DNA of 64,000 nucleotides from G963556115 sp963667375 (GTDB lineage Bacteria; Planctomycetota; SZUA-567), in contig OY763323.1 of the NCBI GenBank assembly GCA_963667375.1, positions 372,001 to 436,000 on the forward strand. The letters are read 5' to 3'. Below are positions 37,299-45,745 of this stretch, one piece after another. The position numbers were made by a program, and so were the translations under genes. The notes under the pieces were generated by a model. The model did not search any database and was not told the DNA's origin. It worked only from the letters and a program-made list of their open reading frames with translations. The first letter of the stretch is position 1. Each line of letters begins with the position of its first letter.

Positions 37299-38237
37299 AT
37301 GTCGAAGATCTATACCATGGGCGAACTGCTTGTCGAAATTATGCGTGATAAAGAGGATAAACCGTTGAATATCCCGGAAGTTTTCAAAGGACCATACCCT
37401 TCCGGCGCTCCGGCAATCTTTATCTCCACTGCTGCCAGACTCGGCCAGCAGACCAAGATGTGGGGCGGAGTAGGCAAGGACAAATTCGGGCAGAACCTCC
37501 TCGACCGCCTGCGCGGAGTCGGTGTTGACTGCAGCGATATTGTTGAGATTGAGAACGGCTCAACCGCAGTAGCGTTCGTCTCCTATGACAGTACCGGCGA
37601 GCGCGAATTTATCTTCCATATCGCCAATACCCCAGCTGACAAACTGACCTTCAAACCAGACCCCAGCGACATCCCGGATTACTTCCATGTCATGGGCTGC
37701 TCACTCATGGTCAGCGATCACATGTATTCACAGATTATCAGTGCAGTCAAGTTCTTCGCTGAAAACGGTGCCAAAATCACCTTCGATCCCAATCTGCGCC
37801 CCGAACTTCTCGGCAACCGCAGCATCTGGGATGTAGCAGGAACCATCATTGAAAACTGCTCCATCTTCCTTCCCGGTGTAGCCGAACTCAAGGTCTTTAC
37901 CAGTTCTGACAGTATTGAAGGCTCCATCGCCGAACTCTTCGAGAAATTCAGCAAGATGGAGATCATCTTCCTCAAGAACGGCAGCAAAGGCGCAATTATC
38001 TATACCCGTAATGAAAAGATCGAGATACCGGTCTACCCTATCTCAGAGGTATGCGAAATTGTCGACCCTACCGGAGCCGGAGACTCCTTTGATGCCGCCT
38101 TTATCAGTGGACTTGGTGCCGGCATGTCACTCACCGATGCCGGAAAATATGCAGCAAAGGCCGGAGCTATCAACGCGATCGCTTTCGGACCGATGGAAGG
38201 AAACATGCAGGATATGGACAAGGATTTCTTTGCCTGA
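37299..38237 (+). CDS. PfkB-family sugar kinase, tagatose-kinase-like
   Basis: This 312-residue ribokinase-fold enzyme has an N-terminal GELLVEIM, the stretch YPSGAPAIFISTAARLG (about residues 33-49) that I associate with the tagatose kinase group, the PfkB signature 2 DPTGAGDSFDAAF with catalytic D262, and a C-terminal FGPMEG. It would phosphorylate a ketohexose, tagatose being the best guess because a GatZ-like enzyme is encoded on the divergent transcript. The epimerase gene follows 67 bases later. AAAGGAAAA lies before the ATG. A fructokinase or 2-keto-3-deoxygluconate kinase function cannot be excluded. Confidence 0.83.
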   Translation: MSKIYTMGELLVEIMRDKEDKPLNIPEVFKGPYPSGAPAIFISTAARLGQQTKMWGGVGKDKFGQNLLDRLRGVGVDCSDIVEIENGSTAVAFVSYDSTGEREFIFHIANTPADKLTFKPDPSDIPDYFHVMGCSLMVSDHMYSQIISAVKFFAENGAKITFDPNLRPELLGNRSIWDVAGTIIENCSIFLPGVAELKVFTSSDSIEGSIAELFEKFSKMEIIFLKNGSKGAIIYTRNEKIEIPVYPISEVCEIVDPTGAGDSFDAAFISGLGAGMSLTDAGKYAAKAGAINAIAFGPMEGNMQDMDKDFFA

Positions 38238-38304
38238 TATCTTAAATAACACCTTAAAAATACAGCAGATACGACCCTTACTATCACTTTGAGAGGAGAC
38301 AGCA

Positions 38305-39162
38305 ATGAACAAAATCGGTATACACTATGGTGCCTTTGTCAAAAACTGGCTTGAGGATCAGATCCCGCTCATTGAACGTGTAAAACTTCTGGGCTTTGAT
38401 GTCCTTGAGTTTGGGGTCGCTTTTCTGCTCTCGCTCGATAGTGAGCAGCGCAGAATAATGAAAGAGGAGGCGGCCAGGCACGGCATCAAGCTGGTCTGCA
38501 GCATCGGTCTGGATCTGGCTCAGGATGTCAGCAGTACCGACCCCGCTCTGCGCCGGTCAGGTATAGACTTTATGATTAATGCCGCTCAGGCGCTCGGTGA
38601 GATGGAGATCAGTGACTGCAGCGGTATCTTCTATGCCGCGTGGAACGGCAAGATCAAGGATTACTCAGAAAAAGCCGGGCGCTGGGAGCTGAGCGTTAAA
38701 GCCCTGCAGGAAGCGGCAAAAGCCTTCGAAGACAACGATGTCTTCTTCAATGTAGAGGTTGTCAACCGCTTCGAATCCTTCATGATCAATACCTGCGCCG
38801 AAGCCAAGCAGTATATACGTGATGTTGCTTCCCCCAGACTGGGAATACTGCTGGACACCTTCCATATGAATATCGAAGAAGACTCACCGGTAAAGGCAAT
38901 AAAGCTTGCCGGCACCGACCTGCGCTACTTCCATCTGGGCGAGAACAACCGCAAATTCCCCGGAATGGGAACCATGCCCTGGAAGATTATATTCGACTCA
39001 CTCAAGGTTATCGACTATCAGGGACCTGTCACCATGGAGCCGTTCACAATTCCGGGCGGAGAAGTCGGCTCTGCCGTCAGTCTCTACCGGGAGCTGCTCG
39101 ATACTGCAGAATTCACCGAGAATGTAAAACGCTCTCTGGCTTTTGTAAAAGCACTGCTCTAA
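38305..39162 (+). CDS. D-tagatose/D-psicose 3-epimerase-like enzyme
   Basis: This 285-residue xylose-isomerase-like TIM barrel carries the complete metal set of the ketose 3-epimerase family: E151 (FNVEVVNR), D184 (LLDTFHMN), H210 (YFHLGENNR) and E245 (TMEPF), at almost the same positions as in known enzymes. It interconverts C3 epimers of free ketoses, such as tagatose/sorbose and psicose/fructose. In this operon it would feed epimeric sugars to the kinase. AGAGGAG lies ten bases before the ATG. It is co-transcribed with the kinase under operator B. Confidence 0.88.
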   Translation: MNKIGIHYGAFVKNWLEDQIPLIERVKLLGFDVLEFGVAFLLSLDSEQRRIMKEEAARHGIKLVCSIGLDLAQDVSSTDPALRRSGIDFMINAAQALGEMEISDCSGIFYAAWNGKIKDYSEKAGRWELSVKALQEAAKAFEDNDVFFNVEVVNRFESFMINTCAEAKQYIRDVASPRLGILLDTFHMNIEEDSPVKAIKLAGTDLRYFHLGENNRKFPGMGTMPWKIIFDSLKVIDYQGPVTMEPFTIPGGEVGSAVSLYRELLDTAEFTENVKRSLAFVKALL

Positions 39163-39206
39163 AGTCAAAAATTTATATTAGCGCAGCATTACCCATTACA
39201 ACTGAC

Positions 39207-39243
39207 AAAGGAGCCTCTGCACCTCAACCGGTACAGAGGCTCC
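39207..39243. terminator. Hairpin between convergent epimerase and phosphatase genes
   Basis: A 10-bp stem GGAGCCTCTG / CAGAGGCTCC (39210-39219, 39234-39243). There is no clear T run on the plus side and CTTTG on the minus side, so it is a weak bidirectional terminator. Confidence 0.55.
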
Positions 39244-39266
39244 GCTAAAAACCCACACCACAACCT

Positions 39267-40082
39267 CTACTCGTATATTATTTCCCGAACCTGTGGCATA
39301 ATACTGCTGTTGGCGGCGGTTACACTCCATTTACCCTGCTGATACTCGAAAGCTTCAACATCCGCCCCCGCTTCCAGCGCAATAAGTGCCGCAGCCGCGA
39401 AATCCCAAAGGCTTATGCCGCGCATAAAGAAGATATTGAAACGACCACAGGCAAGATTGGCGATATCATAGGCAGCAGCACCCATGCAGCGGATCTTTCT
39501 GATCCTGCTGGCAAGCGAATTTTCACCATCCAGCAGACGTTCAGAGGCTACCCGGGTACGCCCCATACCGGTTACCGCGATACATTCAGCCATGTCACTC
39601 TCGGTTGACGCATAAATCCGCTGTCCGTTCAGATATGCGCCTTTACCGGCCTGAGCGCAAATCAGCTCATTGGTGGGAGCCGCAAATATAGCGCCGCACA
39701 CCGGTTCAGCAAAATCCTTCAAACTCTTATACAATACCCCTGCTGTACGCTCCAGTCCCTGCGGCACATGATAACAGGCGGCACTGGAGCAGAAATACGG
39801 TATTCCATAATAGAAATTTACCGTTCCATCCAGCGGATCAACTATCCAGAGATACTCACTGTCCTTGGGCAGTTCACCGCATTCCTCACTCAAGATGGAA
39901 TGCTCCGGAAATCTGCTGCTGATAAGTTCCAGCATCGCTTTTTCCGAGAGCTTATCCACTTCAAGTTTAATATCATTCTTCAGTTTGGCATCCACATTGA
40001 GATTTTTGCCATAATACTGCATATGAATATCTCCAGCCAACTTCACTGCGTCTTTGGCGGTCTGCATCATCATATCTTCCAT
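39267..40082 (-). CDS. Inositol-monophosphatase-family phosphatase
   Basis: This 271-residue Mg-dependent sugar phosphatase has the metal motifs LSEECGEL (about residue 65), IVDPLDGTVNF (about 81-91) and the C-terminal WDFAAAALIALEAGA (about 215-230). Relatives hydrolyse inositol phosphate, fructose 1,6-bisphosphate or 3'-phosphoadenosine phosphate. In this sugar cluster it may act on a sugar phosphate. I chose the ATG at 40082 because GGAG lies five bases upstream; the frame extends 16 codons further. It is convergent with the epimerase and has no operator motif nearby. Confidence 0.88.
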   Translation of the reverse strand: MEDMMMQTAKDAVKLAGDIHMQYYGKNLNVDAKLKNDIKLEVDKLSEKAMLELISSRFPEHSILSEECGELPKDSEYLWIVDPLDGTVNFYYGIPYFCSSAACYHVPQGLERTAGVLYKSLKDFAEPVCGAIFAAPTNELICAQAGKGAYLNGQRIYASTESDMAECIAVTGMGRTRVASERLLDGENSLASRIRKIRCMGAAAYDIANLACGRFNIFFMRGISLWDFAAAALIALEAGADVEAFEYQQGKWSVTAANSSIMPQVREIIYE

Positions 40083-40450
40083 AACTTCTCCATTTTTACA
40101 ATAATAACAATAACCTGCAGCAATCCGCAATAATTGCTCCTCCCATACCTAAATGGTATCATGAATCCTGATAAAGGGCAAGAATAATACCCGATTTATA
40201 GTCACGGCAGTGCACCGGATACCATATCAGAAGCCTGAGCAGCTACTGCAAGCTTCAAATTTACGATTATGAGATACTAAAGTTGCCAGATATCTGAACG
40301 CTTATCCGGCACCATTTAATAATACTAAAAGATAGCCTCATAATGCACTTCACACACCATAAAAAGGCACAGCACCAGCCTTAAATCAGCACTCCACCCC
40401 CGCTTTGATAAAAAAATACCAGATTATTTCAACAAAAGCGGAAATAGAAT

Positions 40451-40478
40451 TTGCGGAAGAAATTTTATGGTGTATAAT
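40451..40478 (+). promoter_or_regulatory. Promoter candidate upstream of the dehydrogenase gene
   Basis: TTGCGG (40451-40456), a 16-base spacer and a perfect TATAAT (40473-40478). Site C would then lie about 55 bases into the transcript, a position compatible with a roadblock or with a second, unseen promoter nearer the gene. Confidence 0.45.
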
Positions 40479-40539
40479 TCTTCAAGTGATGTTTGATTAT
40501 TATGCTTAGTTTTTAAAATTATTATTTTTTCTTACAAAT

Positions 40540-40553
40540 TGTGTTCGAGCACA
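40540..40553. promoter_or_regulatory. LacI-type operator, site C (dehydrogenase)
   Basis: TGTGTTCGAGCACA is the closest of the three copies to the symmetrical consensus TGTGYTCGARCACA. It joins the dehydrogenase to the lacI/kinase regulon. Confidence 0.68.
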
Positions 40554-40782
40554 TAATCCGCGCCTGAAGTGCCGAATACCACAATAATAATTTGCTGTTT
40601 TATGCATCCTTATTCGCATTTAACCGCTATAACCAAGCCTGAAAATACTTTTAGAGTATAATAATTCAAATCTGCACTTATTTAATATCGGAATATTTTT
40701 TCTGCAAAGGTGTTACAAGCTTCAGAGACCAGTTCCGAAAAGCAGACATAACAGGCAGTATTTTAAAAGAATGATTTTTAAT

Positions 40783-40805
40783 ATTTACAACTCAATTTTG
40801 TAAAT
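40783..40805. promoter_or_regulatory. Inverted repeat ATTTACAA-N7-TTGTAAAT before the dehydrogenase start
   Basis: Perfect 8-bp arms with a 7-base spacer end 27 bases before the ATG at 40833. It contains TTACA/TGTAA half-sites like those in the array at 57225-57697, so it may be bound by the GntR/LacI-hybrid regulator or by another factor. Confidence 0.45.
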
Positions 40806-40832
40806 GTTCGTTGAAGATAAAAGGAGAAAAAA

Positions 40833-41861
40833 ATGAGACAGGCAGAGCTGACTGCTATCAAAACTATTGAATTCAAGGAAGTAGACATCCCACAGCCAAA
40901 GGATGATGAAGTACTGCTCAAGGTTCTGAGTATCGGCGTATGCGGCAGTGACGTACACGCTTATCACGGTGTACACCCATATATCGACTTCCCAATTGTT
41001 CAGGGACATGAAGTAAGTGCCAGAATAGAAACACTCGGTTCAAAGGTTACAGGTTTCGAAGTTGGTGACCTGGTTACTATCGAGCCACAGAGATCATGCG
41101 GCAAATGTCTTGCCTGCGAGACCGGAAATTACAACATCTGTGATGAACTCAAGGTTATCGGCTGTCAGGTCACCGGCGCAGCTTCAGACTATTATGTCTG
41201 CCCTGCCAACAGACTGGTAAAACTTGACCCTAATATGAATCCACACGAAGCGGCTATGATGGAAGCGCTATCCGTTGCCGTCCGTGCAAATAAGATCGCA
41301 ACCGACGTCAAGGGCAAGAATGTTCTCGTCTTCGGTGCCGGTCCTATCGGAAACTTCGTAGCTCAGACTGCCAAAGGTCTGGGAGCAGCAAAGGTTATGG
41401 TCAGTGAGATCAACCCGGTAAGACTTGCTAAAGCCAAAGAGTGCGGGATTGACTTTGCAGTAAATCCTGCCAAGGAAGACCTTGAAGAGGCAATTGTCAA
41501 GAATTTCGGTGCCCGTCAGCGTGCAGATATCATCTTTGAATGTGCCGGTGCGGACATCACTATCCAGACTGCCATCAAAGTTGCCCGCAAAGGCACACCA
41601 ATCGTAGTCGTAGCCGTATTCGGTACTCAGCCAAAGATCGACCTGGCACTGCTCAATGAAAACGAGCTCCAGCTTGTCGGTACCGCCCGCTATGTTATCG
41701 AAGACTTTGAAACAGCCAAGCAGCTTGCTGCTGAAGGCAAGGTAAAGCTCGCTCCGCTAATCACCGAGGTCATTGATTTCGACAACTACAATGACGCTTA
41801 TAAAAAGATTGATGAAGAGGCCGATACCTGCATGAAGCTGGTTATCAAGGTCAATGACTAA
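40833..41861 (+). CDS. Zinc-dependent polyol/sugar dehydrogenase (sorbitol-dehydrogenase family)
   Basis: This 342-residue medium-chain dehydrogenase has the catalytic zinc ligands C37 (GVCGSD), H59 and E60 (GHEV), the structural zinc cysteines C89, C92, C95 and C103, and the NAD loop FGAGPIGNFV (about residues 167-176). It would oxidise a polyol to a ketose with NAD, supplying the kinase pathway, or act on galactitol, altritol or similar. AAGGAG lies seven bases before the ATG. Unlike most genes here it prefers CCA/CCT for proline, a sign of high expression or different origin. Confidence 0.88.
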   Translation: MRQAELTAIKTIEFKEVDIPQPKDDEVLLKVLSIGVCGSDVHAYHGVHPYIDFPIVQGHEVSARIETLGSKVTGFEVGDLVTIEPQRSCGKCLACETGNYNICDELKVIGCQVTGAASDYYVCPANRLVKLDPNMNPHEAAMMEALSVAVRANKIATDVKGKNVLVFGAGPIGNFVAQTAKGLGAAKVMVSEINPVRLAKAKECGIDFAVNPAKEDLEEAIVKNFGARQRADIIFECAGADITIQTAIKVARKGTPIVVVAVFGTQPKIDLALLNENELQLVGTARYVIEDFETAKQLAAEGKVKLAPLITEVIDFDNYNDAYKKIDEEADTCMKLVIKVND

Positions 41862-42203
41862 CTCCGTGAACTTACACTCTACCATAATTATTCCCGGCAA
41901 CCCATTATAACTGCTGCCGGGAATAATAATCTGCATACATCCTGCTCTGAGTCTCACCGGTCTGCTGTAAACTTCAGAACTTTTTACCCGCTAAGAAGAG
42001 AGTTTCAGTACCGTTACCGGAGAGAATCTGTATTCTCCGCAATACCAGTTTTACGGTAAAACAGATTACCTGAAATTCAGATCAGCAGCTATTACCAGCG
42101 GCATAACCATTACCCGCCGGCAACCTGAGTAATTTCACTGAGAATCATATTATTTATAAGCAATCTGAGACTACCGTTAATTCTATGTACTATGGAGAAC
42201 CAA
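41862..42203. other. Intergenic region between the dehydrogenase and cupin-like genes
   Basis: About 340 bases. A terminator-like hairpin is at 41887-41927, and a short palindrome GTTTTAC-G-GTAAAAC at 42048-42062. No gene or copy of the LacI motif was found; a promoter for the next gene should lie here. Confidence 0.45.
41887..41927 (+). terminator. Hairpin after the dehydrogenase gene
   Basis: Perfect 13-bp arms ATTATTCCCGGCA / TGCCGGGAATAAT with a 15-base loop, 25 bases after the stop. No T run follows, so the role as a terminator is likely but not certain. Confidence 0.55.
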
Positions 42204-42689
42204 ATGAAAATCAAGAGCATCGAACTTAATAAAAAGGATTTCGCAGACTTCGGACATATCATGGCCGGAGCTGATGTCGGAGATTTCACCCCTCTGCAGC
42301 CTGGTGACGAATTCACCTGGACAACAACCTCTGAAGATGTTGATATAGACAAGAAATGCTGCTCCGGAATGCTGACCTGCAAAGGCCGGGAGATGAAGGT
42401 AAATAAGATGGAGTATCATGCAAACACCTCCGAGATCCTGGTTGCAGTCAAGAATGACTATATTCTCTGCGCCGCGCCGAAGAATACTGCTGGTCCGGCA
42501 ATGGACAGTATCAGAGCCTTCCGGGTCAAGCAGGGTACCGTACTTGCCATGTCACCTGCCTGCTGGCACTGGATTCCATTCCCAATCACAGCCGAGACCG
42601 CTGAAGTACTGGTTATCTTCCGTGAACACACCGGTGATGATGATCTAATCTTCGCTGATCTTGCTGAAACAGTTGAGATTGAACTCTAA
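42204..42689 (+). CDS. Cupin-fold protein resembling AllA (ureidoglycolate lyase family)
   Basis: This 161-residue protein has an AllA-like pattern: an N-terminal strand region (KKDFADFGHIMAG), a central block YHANTSEILVAVKNDYILC that corresponds to the AllA HP..TQ.F.P segment, and a C-terminal VKQGTVLAMSPACWHWIPFPI resembling the family's zinc/substrate-binding GVWHW region. The enzyme reaction is not known; in sugar loci such proteins may be sugar lyases or mutarotase-like. GGAG lies six bases before the ATG. It sits between the two dehydrogenase genes and has CCA/CCT-rich codon use. Family placement is tentative. Confidence 0.55.
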   Translation: MKIKSIELNKKDFADFGHIMAGADVGDFTPLQPGDEFTWTTTSEDVDIDKKCCSGMLTCKGREMKVNKMEYHANTSEILVAVKNDYILCAAPKNTAGPAMDSIRAFRVKQGTVLAMSPACWHWIPFPITAETAEVLVIFREHTGDDDLIFADLAETVEIEL

Positions 42690-42740
42690 GTTACTGGTAA
42701 AGATACCAAGTAATAGCAACGCAGCTAGATATTAGTTACT

Positions 42741-42775
42741 GAAAACGTCTCCAGCCCTAAGCCGGAGACGTTTTC
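42741..42775. terminator. Bidirectional intrinsic terminator
   Basis: A perfect 12-bp stem GAAAACGTCTCC / GGAGACGTTTTC with A and T runs built into the arms, between the cupin-like gene (plus) and the dehydrogenase gene that ends the large minus-strand operon. Confidence 0.82.
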
Positions 42776-42890
42776 AATATAGTACCAACTAAAACCTGTG
42801 CCGCTTACTGACGGTATATTCAGGCGATACAGTTCAACACCACGCCCTGTGACAAACAGCACCAGCCGCATACATCGCGAACTGCCTGGC

Positions 42891-43922
42891 TCAAGCCTCG
42901 GCAATCTTCACTATTACCTTCACCGCTTCACCAGACCGCACCATTTCAACCCCCTTCATCGTATCCTGCAACGGTATCTCGTGGGTAACCAGCTTTGAAA
43001 TCGGAATTGTATCATTCTCGATTATTGAGATTGCGAGCGGGAATGTACCTTTGGTAATAAATTTACCATGAATAGTAACCTCATTGATTACCAGCGGCAT
43101 CTGGTTCATAACCTCACGGGCGTTGGCGTTGAGGCCAAAGAGAATAATATCCCCGCCCTTTTTAACGAGTGTTGAGGCCTGCGGCAGCAGTATTCCTACC
43201 GCGTCAACCACAATATCAGCACCGATACCAGTCTTCTCTGCTACGAATTTACTGATATCATCCTGCGCAGGATCAATTACACCATCGGCTCCAAGTCCCA
43301 GCGCGAACTCCCGCCGGTTTGGAGAAATATCACTGATAAAGACTCTGGCTCCTGCCGCTTTATACAGCAGCATGAAGATCATACCGATAGCGCCACCACC
43401 GAGAATAAGCACATTCTCACTCGGATGTGCCCGGACTGAAGTTGTGGCATTGAGTACACATGCCAGCGGTTCAACGAGACAGGCGGTATTCACCGGCACA
43501 CTCTCACTTATAGTATAGACCAGCTTCTCAGGCACACAGAGATAGTCAGCCATCGCCCCGTCCCTGCTGTCTCCGACATGCTTGAAATTATCACAGAGAT
43601 TTATCCGTCCCAGACGGCAGTAATGGCACTTTCCGCACCACTGGTTAGGATGAACCACCACCCTGTCACCAACCTTGGCATTACTTACCTCCTTACCTAC
43701 AGCTGCGACGACACCGACACACTCATGCCCGATTATAACCCCTTCCTTGAAAAATACCTGCGGCGGATTGGCCAACCCGCGGACATCGGTACCACAGATA
43801 CTCACAGCCAGCACCCGCACCAGCACCTGATCCTCCTGCTCTATCACCGGTACCGGCATCTCCTTTATATTCAGTATCCCGGCACCTTCAAAGACAGCCG
43901 CTGTCATTGTATCACTGCTCAT
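42891..43922 (-). CDS. Zinc-dependent alcohol/polyol dehydrogenase, last gene of the GRE operon
   Basis: This 343-residue medium-chain dehydrogenase has the catalytic zinc ligands C43 (SICGTD), H66 and E67 (GHECVG), structural zinc cysteines C96, C99, C102 and C110, and the NAD loop LGGGAIGMIF (about residues 172-181). It differs from the dehydrogenase at 40833 in most of the sequence. AAGGAG lies five bases before the ATG, and the gene starts 41 bases after the ROK-like gene. It probably acts on the carbonyl or alcohol formed by the glycyl radical enzyme. Confidence 0.87.
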   Translation of the reverse strand: MSSDTMTAAVFEGAGILNIKEMPVPVIEQEDQVLVRVLAVSICGTDVRGLANPPQVFFKEGVIIGHECVGVVAAVGKEVSNAKVGDRVVVHPNQWCGKCHYCRLGRINLCDNFKHVGDSRDGAMADYLCVPEKLVYTISESVPVNTACLVEPLACVLNATTSVRAHPSENVLILGGGAIGMIFMLLYKAAGARVFISDISPNRREFALGLGADGVIDPAQDDISKFVAEKTGIGADIVVDAVGILLPQASTLVKKGGDIILFGLNANAREVMNQMPLVINEVTIHGKFITKGTFPLAISIIENDTIPISKLVTHEIPLQDTMKGVEMVRSGEAVKVIVKIAEA

Positions 43923-43963
43923 TTTATCTCCTTATAATCATCATCATACCAACATACAATAGC

Positions 43964-45745
43964 TTATATTCTGTCACTCATCGCAAAATACAATGCCCCT
44001 ACCGCCTGCGCGAACTGCGCCACCGTATACTCTGCACTCGCACTGAGCTGACGCATAAATTCTGAATTTGCCATATTTTCATCAGCAGCTATAAACTCAA
44101 GTTCGGGAATAATTTTTCTAGCACCCTCCTGCATCAGTTCAAAACACCGACGCTTCTTTACCAGCCGTCCGAACAGATAACGCTCTTTAGCCACCGGAGA
44201 GAGTATATTCTCTGTCTCCTGCCAGGTCACAGCCAGATGCTCCCCGATCTCACGGAATATTCTCTCACATACCGGGCACTGCTCACGCTCCGGAAGCGCC
44301 ATAAGGTGCTCAAGGAACGGCTTACGTAAATCTGCGGGCTCAGTAGGAACATACAGCCCCATACCTTTCTGAACCACAAATCCCTTCACAACCAGTTCCT
44401 CATACAGATCTTCACGATACAGTTTAAAGTATTTTACCGCCAGTCTGAAAACACCACTCTGACTTGCATATTTCTGGACCGTACCAGCGATACCGGTACT
44501 GAAATTTCTGATACTGCGCAGATCATTGACCTCATAATCAATCTGATCATAACTTCCAAGATCCACCACATAGTTATAAGCTTCCAGAGGAATCTCCGGT
44601 ATCTGTCCCCCCTCATCGACCCAGCCAGTTCCCAGCTCGGTACCGAGAGTATGGGCAAAAATGCCCTCCTTCACCGTCTCTTCGCCCCGGCCGACAGCCA
44701 TTTCAACCGCAGCGGTATATGATGCCATCGGGCCGTCATTGGTCATTTTAACAACACCACCCGCCGTACAGTGCTGCTGCAGGAGCTCATTCAACCCGCT
44801 CAGTTTTTTAAATTCCGCCTCATAATCAACATCTGGATTATTTCTGACGCCCTTCTCTTTCAGAACTTCACCACCGACTATCTTATTTCTAATGACGATA
44901 TCCGGAAAACACATTCCGATTCCGTCAAAGAGCATAAGCTCCGAGCCATATAGACGTTCACCTATACTCACACACGCTTCGATTTCATTCAGACCAGCCT
45001 GCGGCAGAAAGGCATTCTCCAGTACCTCAGTAATTCCTTCACGCTCCCCGAGAATCTCTACTGTGATACGCAGCCGCATAAGCTTGACCAGCGTTATAAT
45101 AGGATCAATAAGCATCTGCATCAGATTAAAACTCGCCGGATGCCAGTCAAACTCCTTGAAACATATAATCTTATGCTCCCGTGACAATGCCAGCTTTATA
45201 TCAGTCCCGCCGACATCAATGCCGCACATGATTCCGCAGACCTGCCCTACCGTCTTCAGGTAGCTCAGTTCCGGTTCCTGACACGTTGCTTCAGCCGGAA
45301 GCTCCGGCTTATCTCCAAGATCATAATATGCAAACGAAAATTTAAGACCGCAGAGGTTCTCCAGCATTCTATCGGTTACATTGATAGCTCTGGCATAACC
45401 CTTCCGTTCCTTGCGGCTTGCTGCTATCCCGAACAGCTCGTCCAACCCTGATATCAGCGCCGACAAAGAGACATTGCTCTTATCAAAATAAAAGCTCATT
45501 CTCCTGCCGCCAAGGGTAGATAGTATATTATATATTTTAGCAAAGAAATAATTCTTTACAAACTCATTTCCAGCCTGTTCTGCCGGAATATACAGAATAA
45601 ATTCGCGCTGCTCCCCTTCATCAATGAGATCAAGCACGCAGAATATCGTATCCTTCTCAGTCAGTGCTGCAAATTCGCGGTCCACTTCGGTCAGATATAC
45701 CGGTTCACCCTTGTGGGCCTGCTCTAAAAATTTAGCTATCAGCAT
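43964..45745 (-). CDS. Large ROK-like (ASKHA-fold) protein of unknown function, linked to the GRE activase
   Basis: This 593-residue protein has an unrecognised N-terminal region (1-165) and an ASKHA-type ATP-binding domain beginning with CGIDVGGTDIKLAL (174-187, the phosphate-1 motif of ROK kinases). A second loop is HTLGTELGTGW (about 374-384), and there is a C-terminal CPVCERIF where ROK proteins often have a zinc site, though the cluster differs. The gene overlaps the GRE activase by seven bases, so the two are translationally coupled. It may be a kinase for the GRE substrate or an ATP-dependent reactivation partner like those of diol dehydratases; neither is shown. GGAGAG lies before the ATG. 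Confidence 0.6.
   Translation of the reverse strand: MLIAKFLEQAHKGEPVYLTEVDREFAALTEKDTIFCVLDLIDEGEQREFILYIPAEQAGNEFVKNYFFAKIYNILSTLGGRRMSFYFDKSNVSLSALISGLDELFGIAASRKERKGYARAINVTDRMLENLCGLKFSFAYYDLGDKPELPAEATCQEPELSYLKTVGQVCGIMCGIDVGGTDIKLALSREHKIICFKEFDWHPASFNLMQMLIDPIITLVKLMRLRITVEILGEREGITEVLENAFLPQAGLNEIEACVSIGERLYGSELMLFDGIGMCFPDIVIRNKIVGGEVLKEKGVRNNPDVDYEAEFKKLSGLNELLQQHCTAGGVVKMTNDGPMASYTAAVEMAVGRGEETVKEGIFAHTLGTELGTGWVDEGGQIPEIPLEAYNYVVDLGSYDQIDYEVNDLRSIRNFSTGIAGTVQKYASQSGVFRLAVKYFKLYREDLYEELVVKGFVVQKGMGLYVPTEPADLRKPFLEHLMALPEREQCPVCERIFREIGEHLAVTWQETENILSPVAKERYLFGRLVKKRRCFELMQEGARKIIPELEFIAADENMANSEFMRQLSASAEYTVAQFAQAVGALYFAMSDRI

Larger units (their letters stand above)
40083..40832. 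other. Control region upstream of the dehydrogenase gene
   Basis: About 750 bases with no supported gene, between the divergent phosphatase and dehydrogenase. It contains a promoter-like TTGCGG(N16)TATAAT at 40451-40478, LacI operator site C at 40540-40553 and the 23-bp inverted repeat at 40783-40805 close to the start codon. The first 360 bases (40083-40440) show no recognisable feature. Confidence 0.55.

Noticed and set aside
42048..42062. Palindrome GTTTTAC-G-GTAAAAC before the cupin-like gene
   Set aside because: Short, AT-rich and single; could be an operator but has no companion copies.
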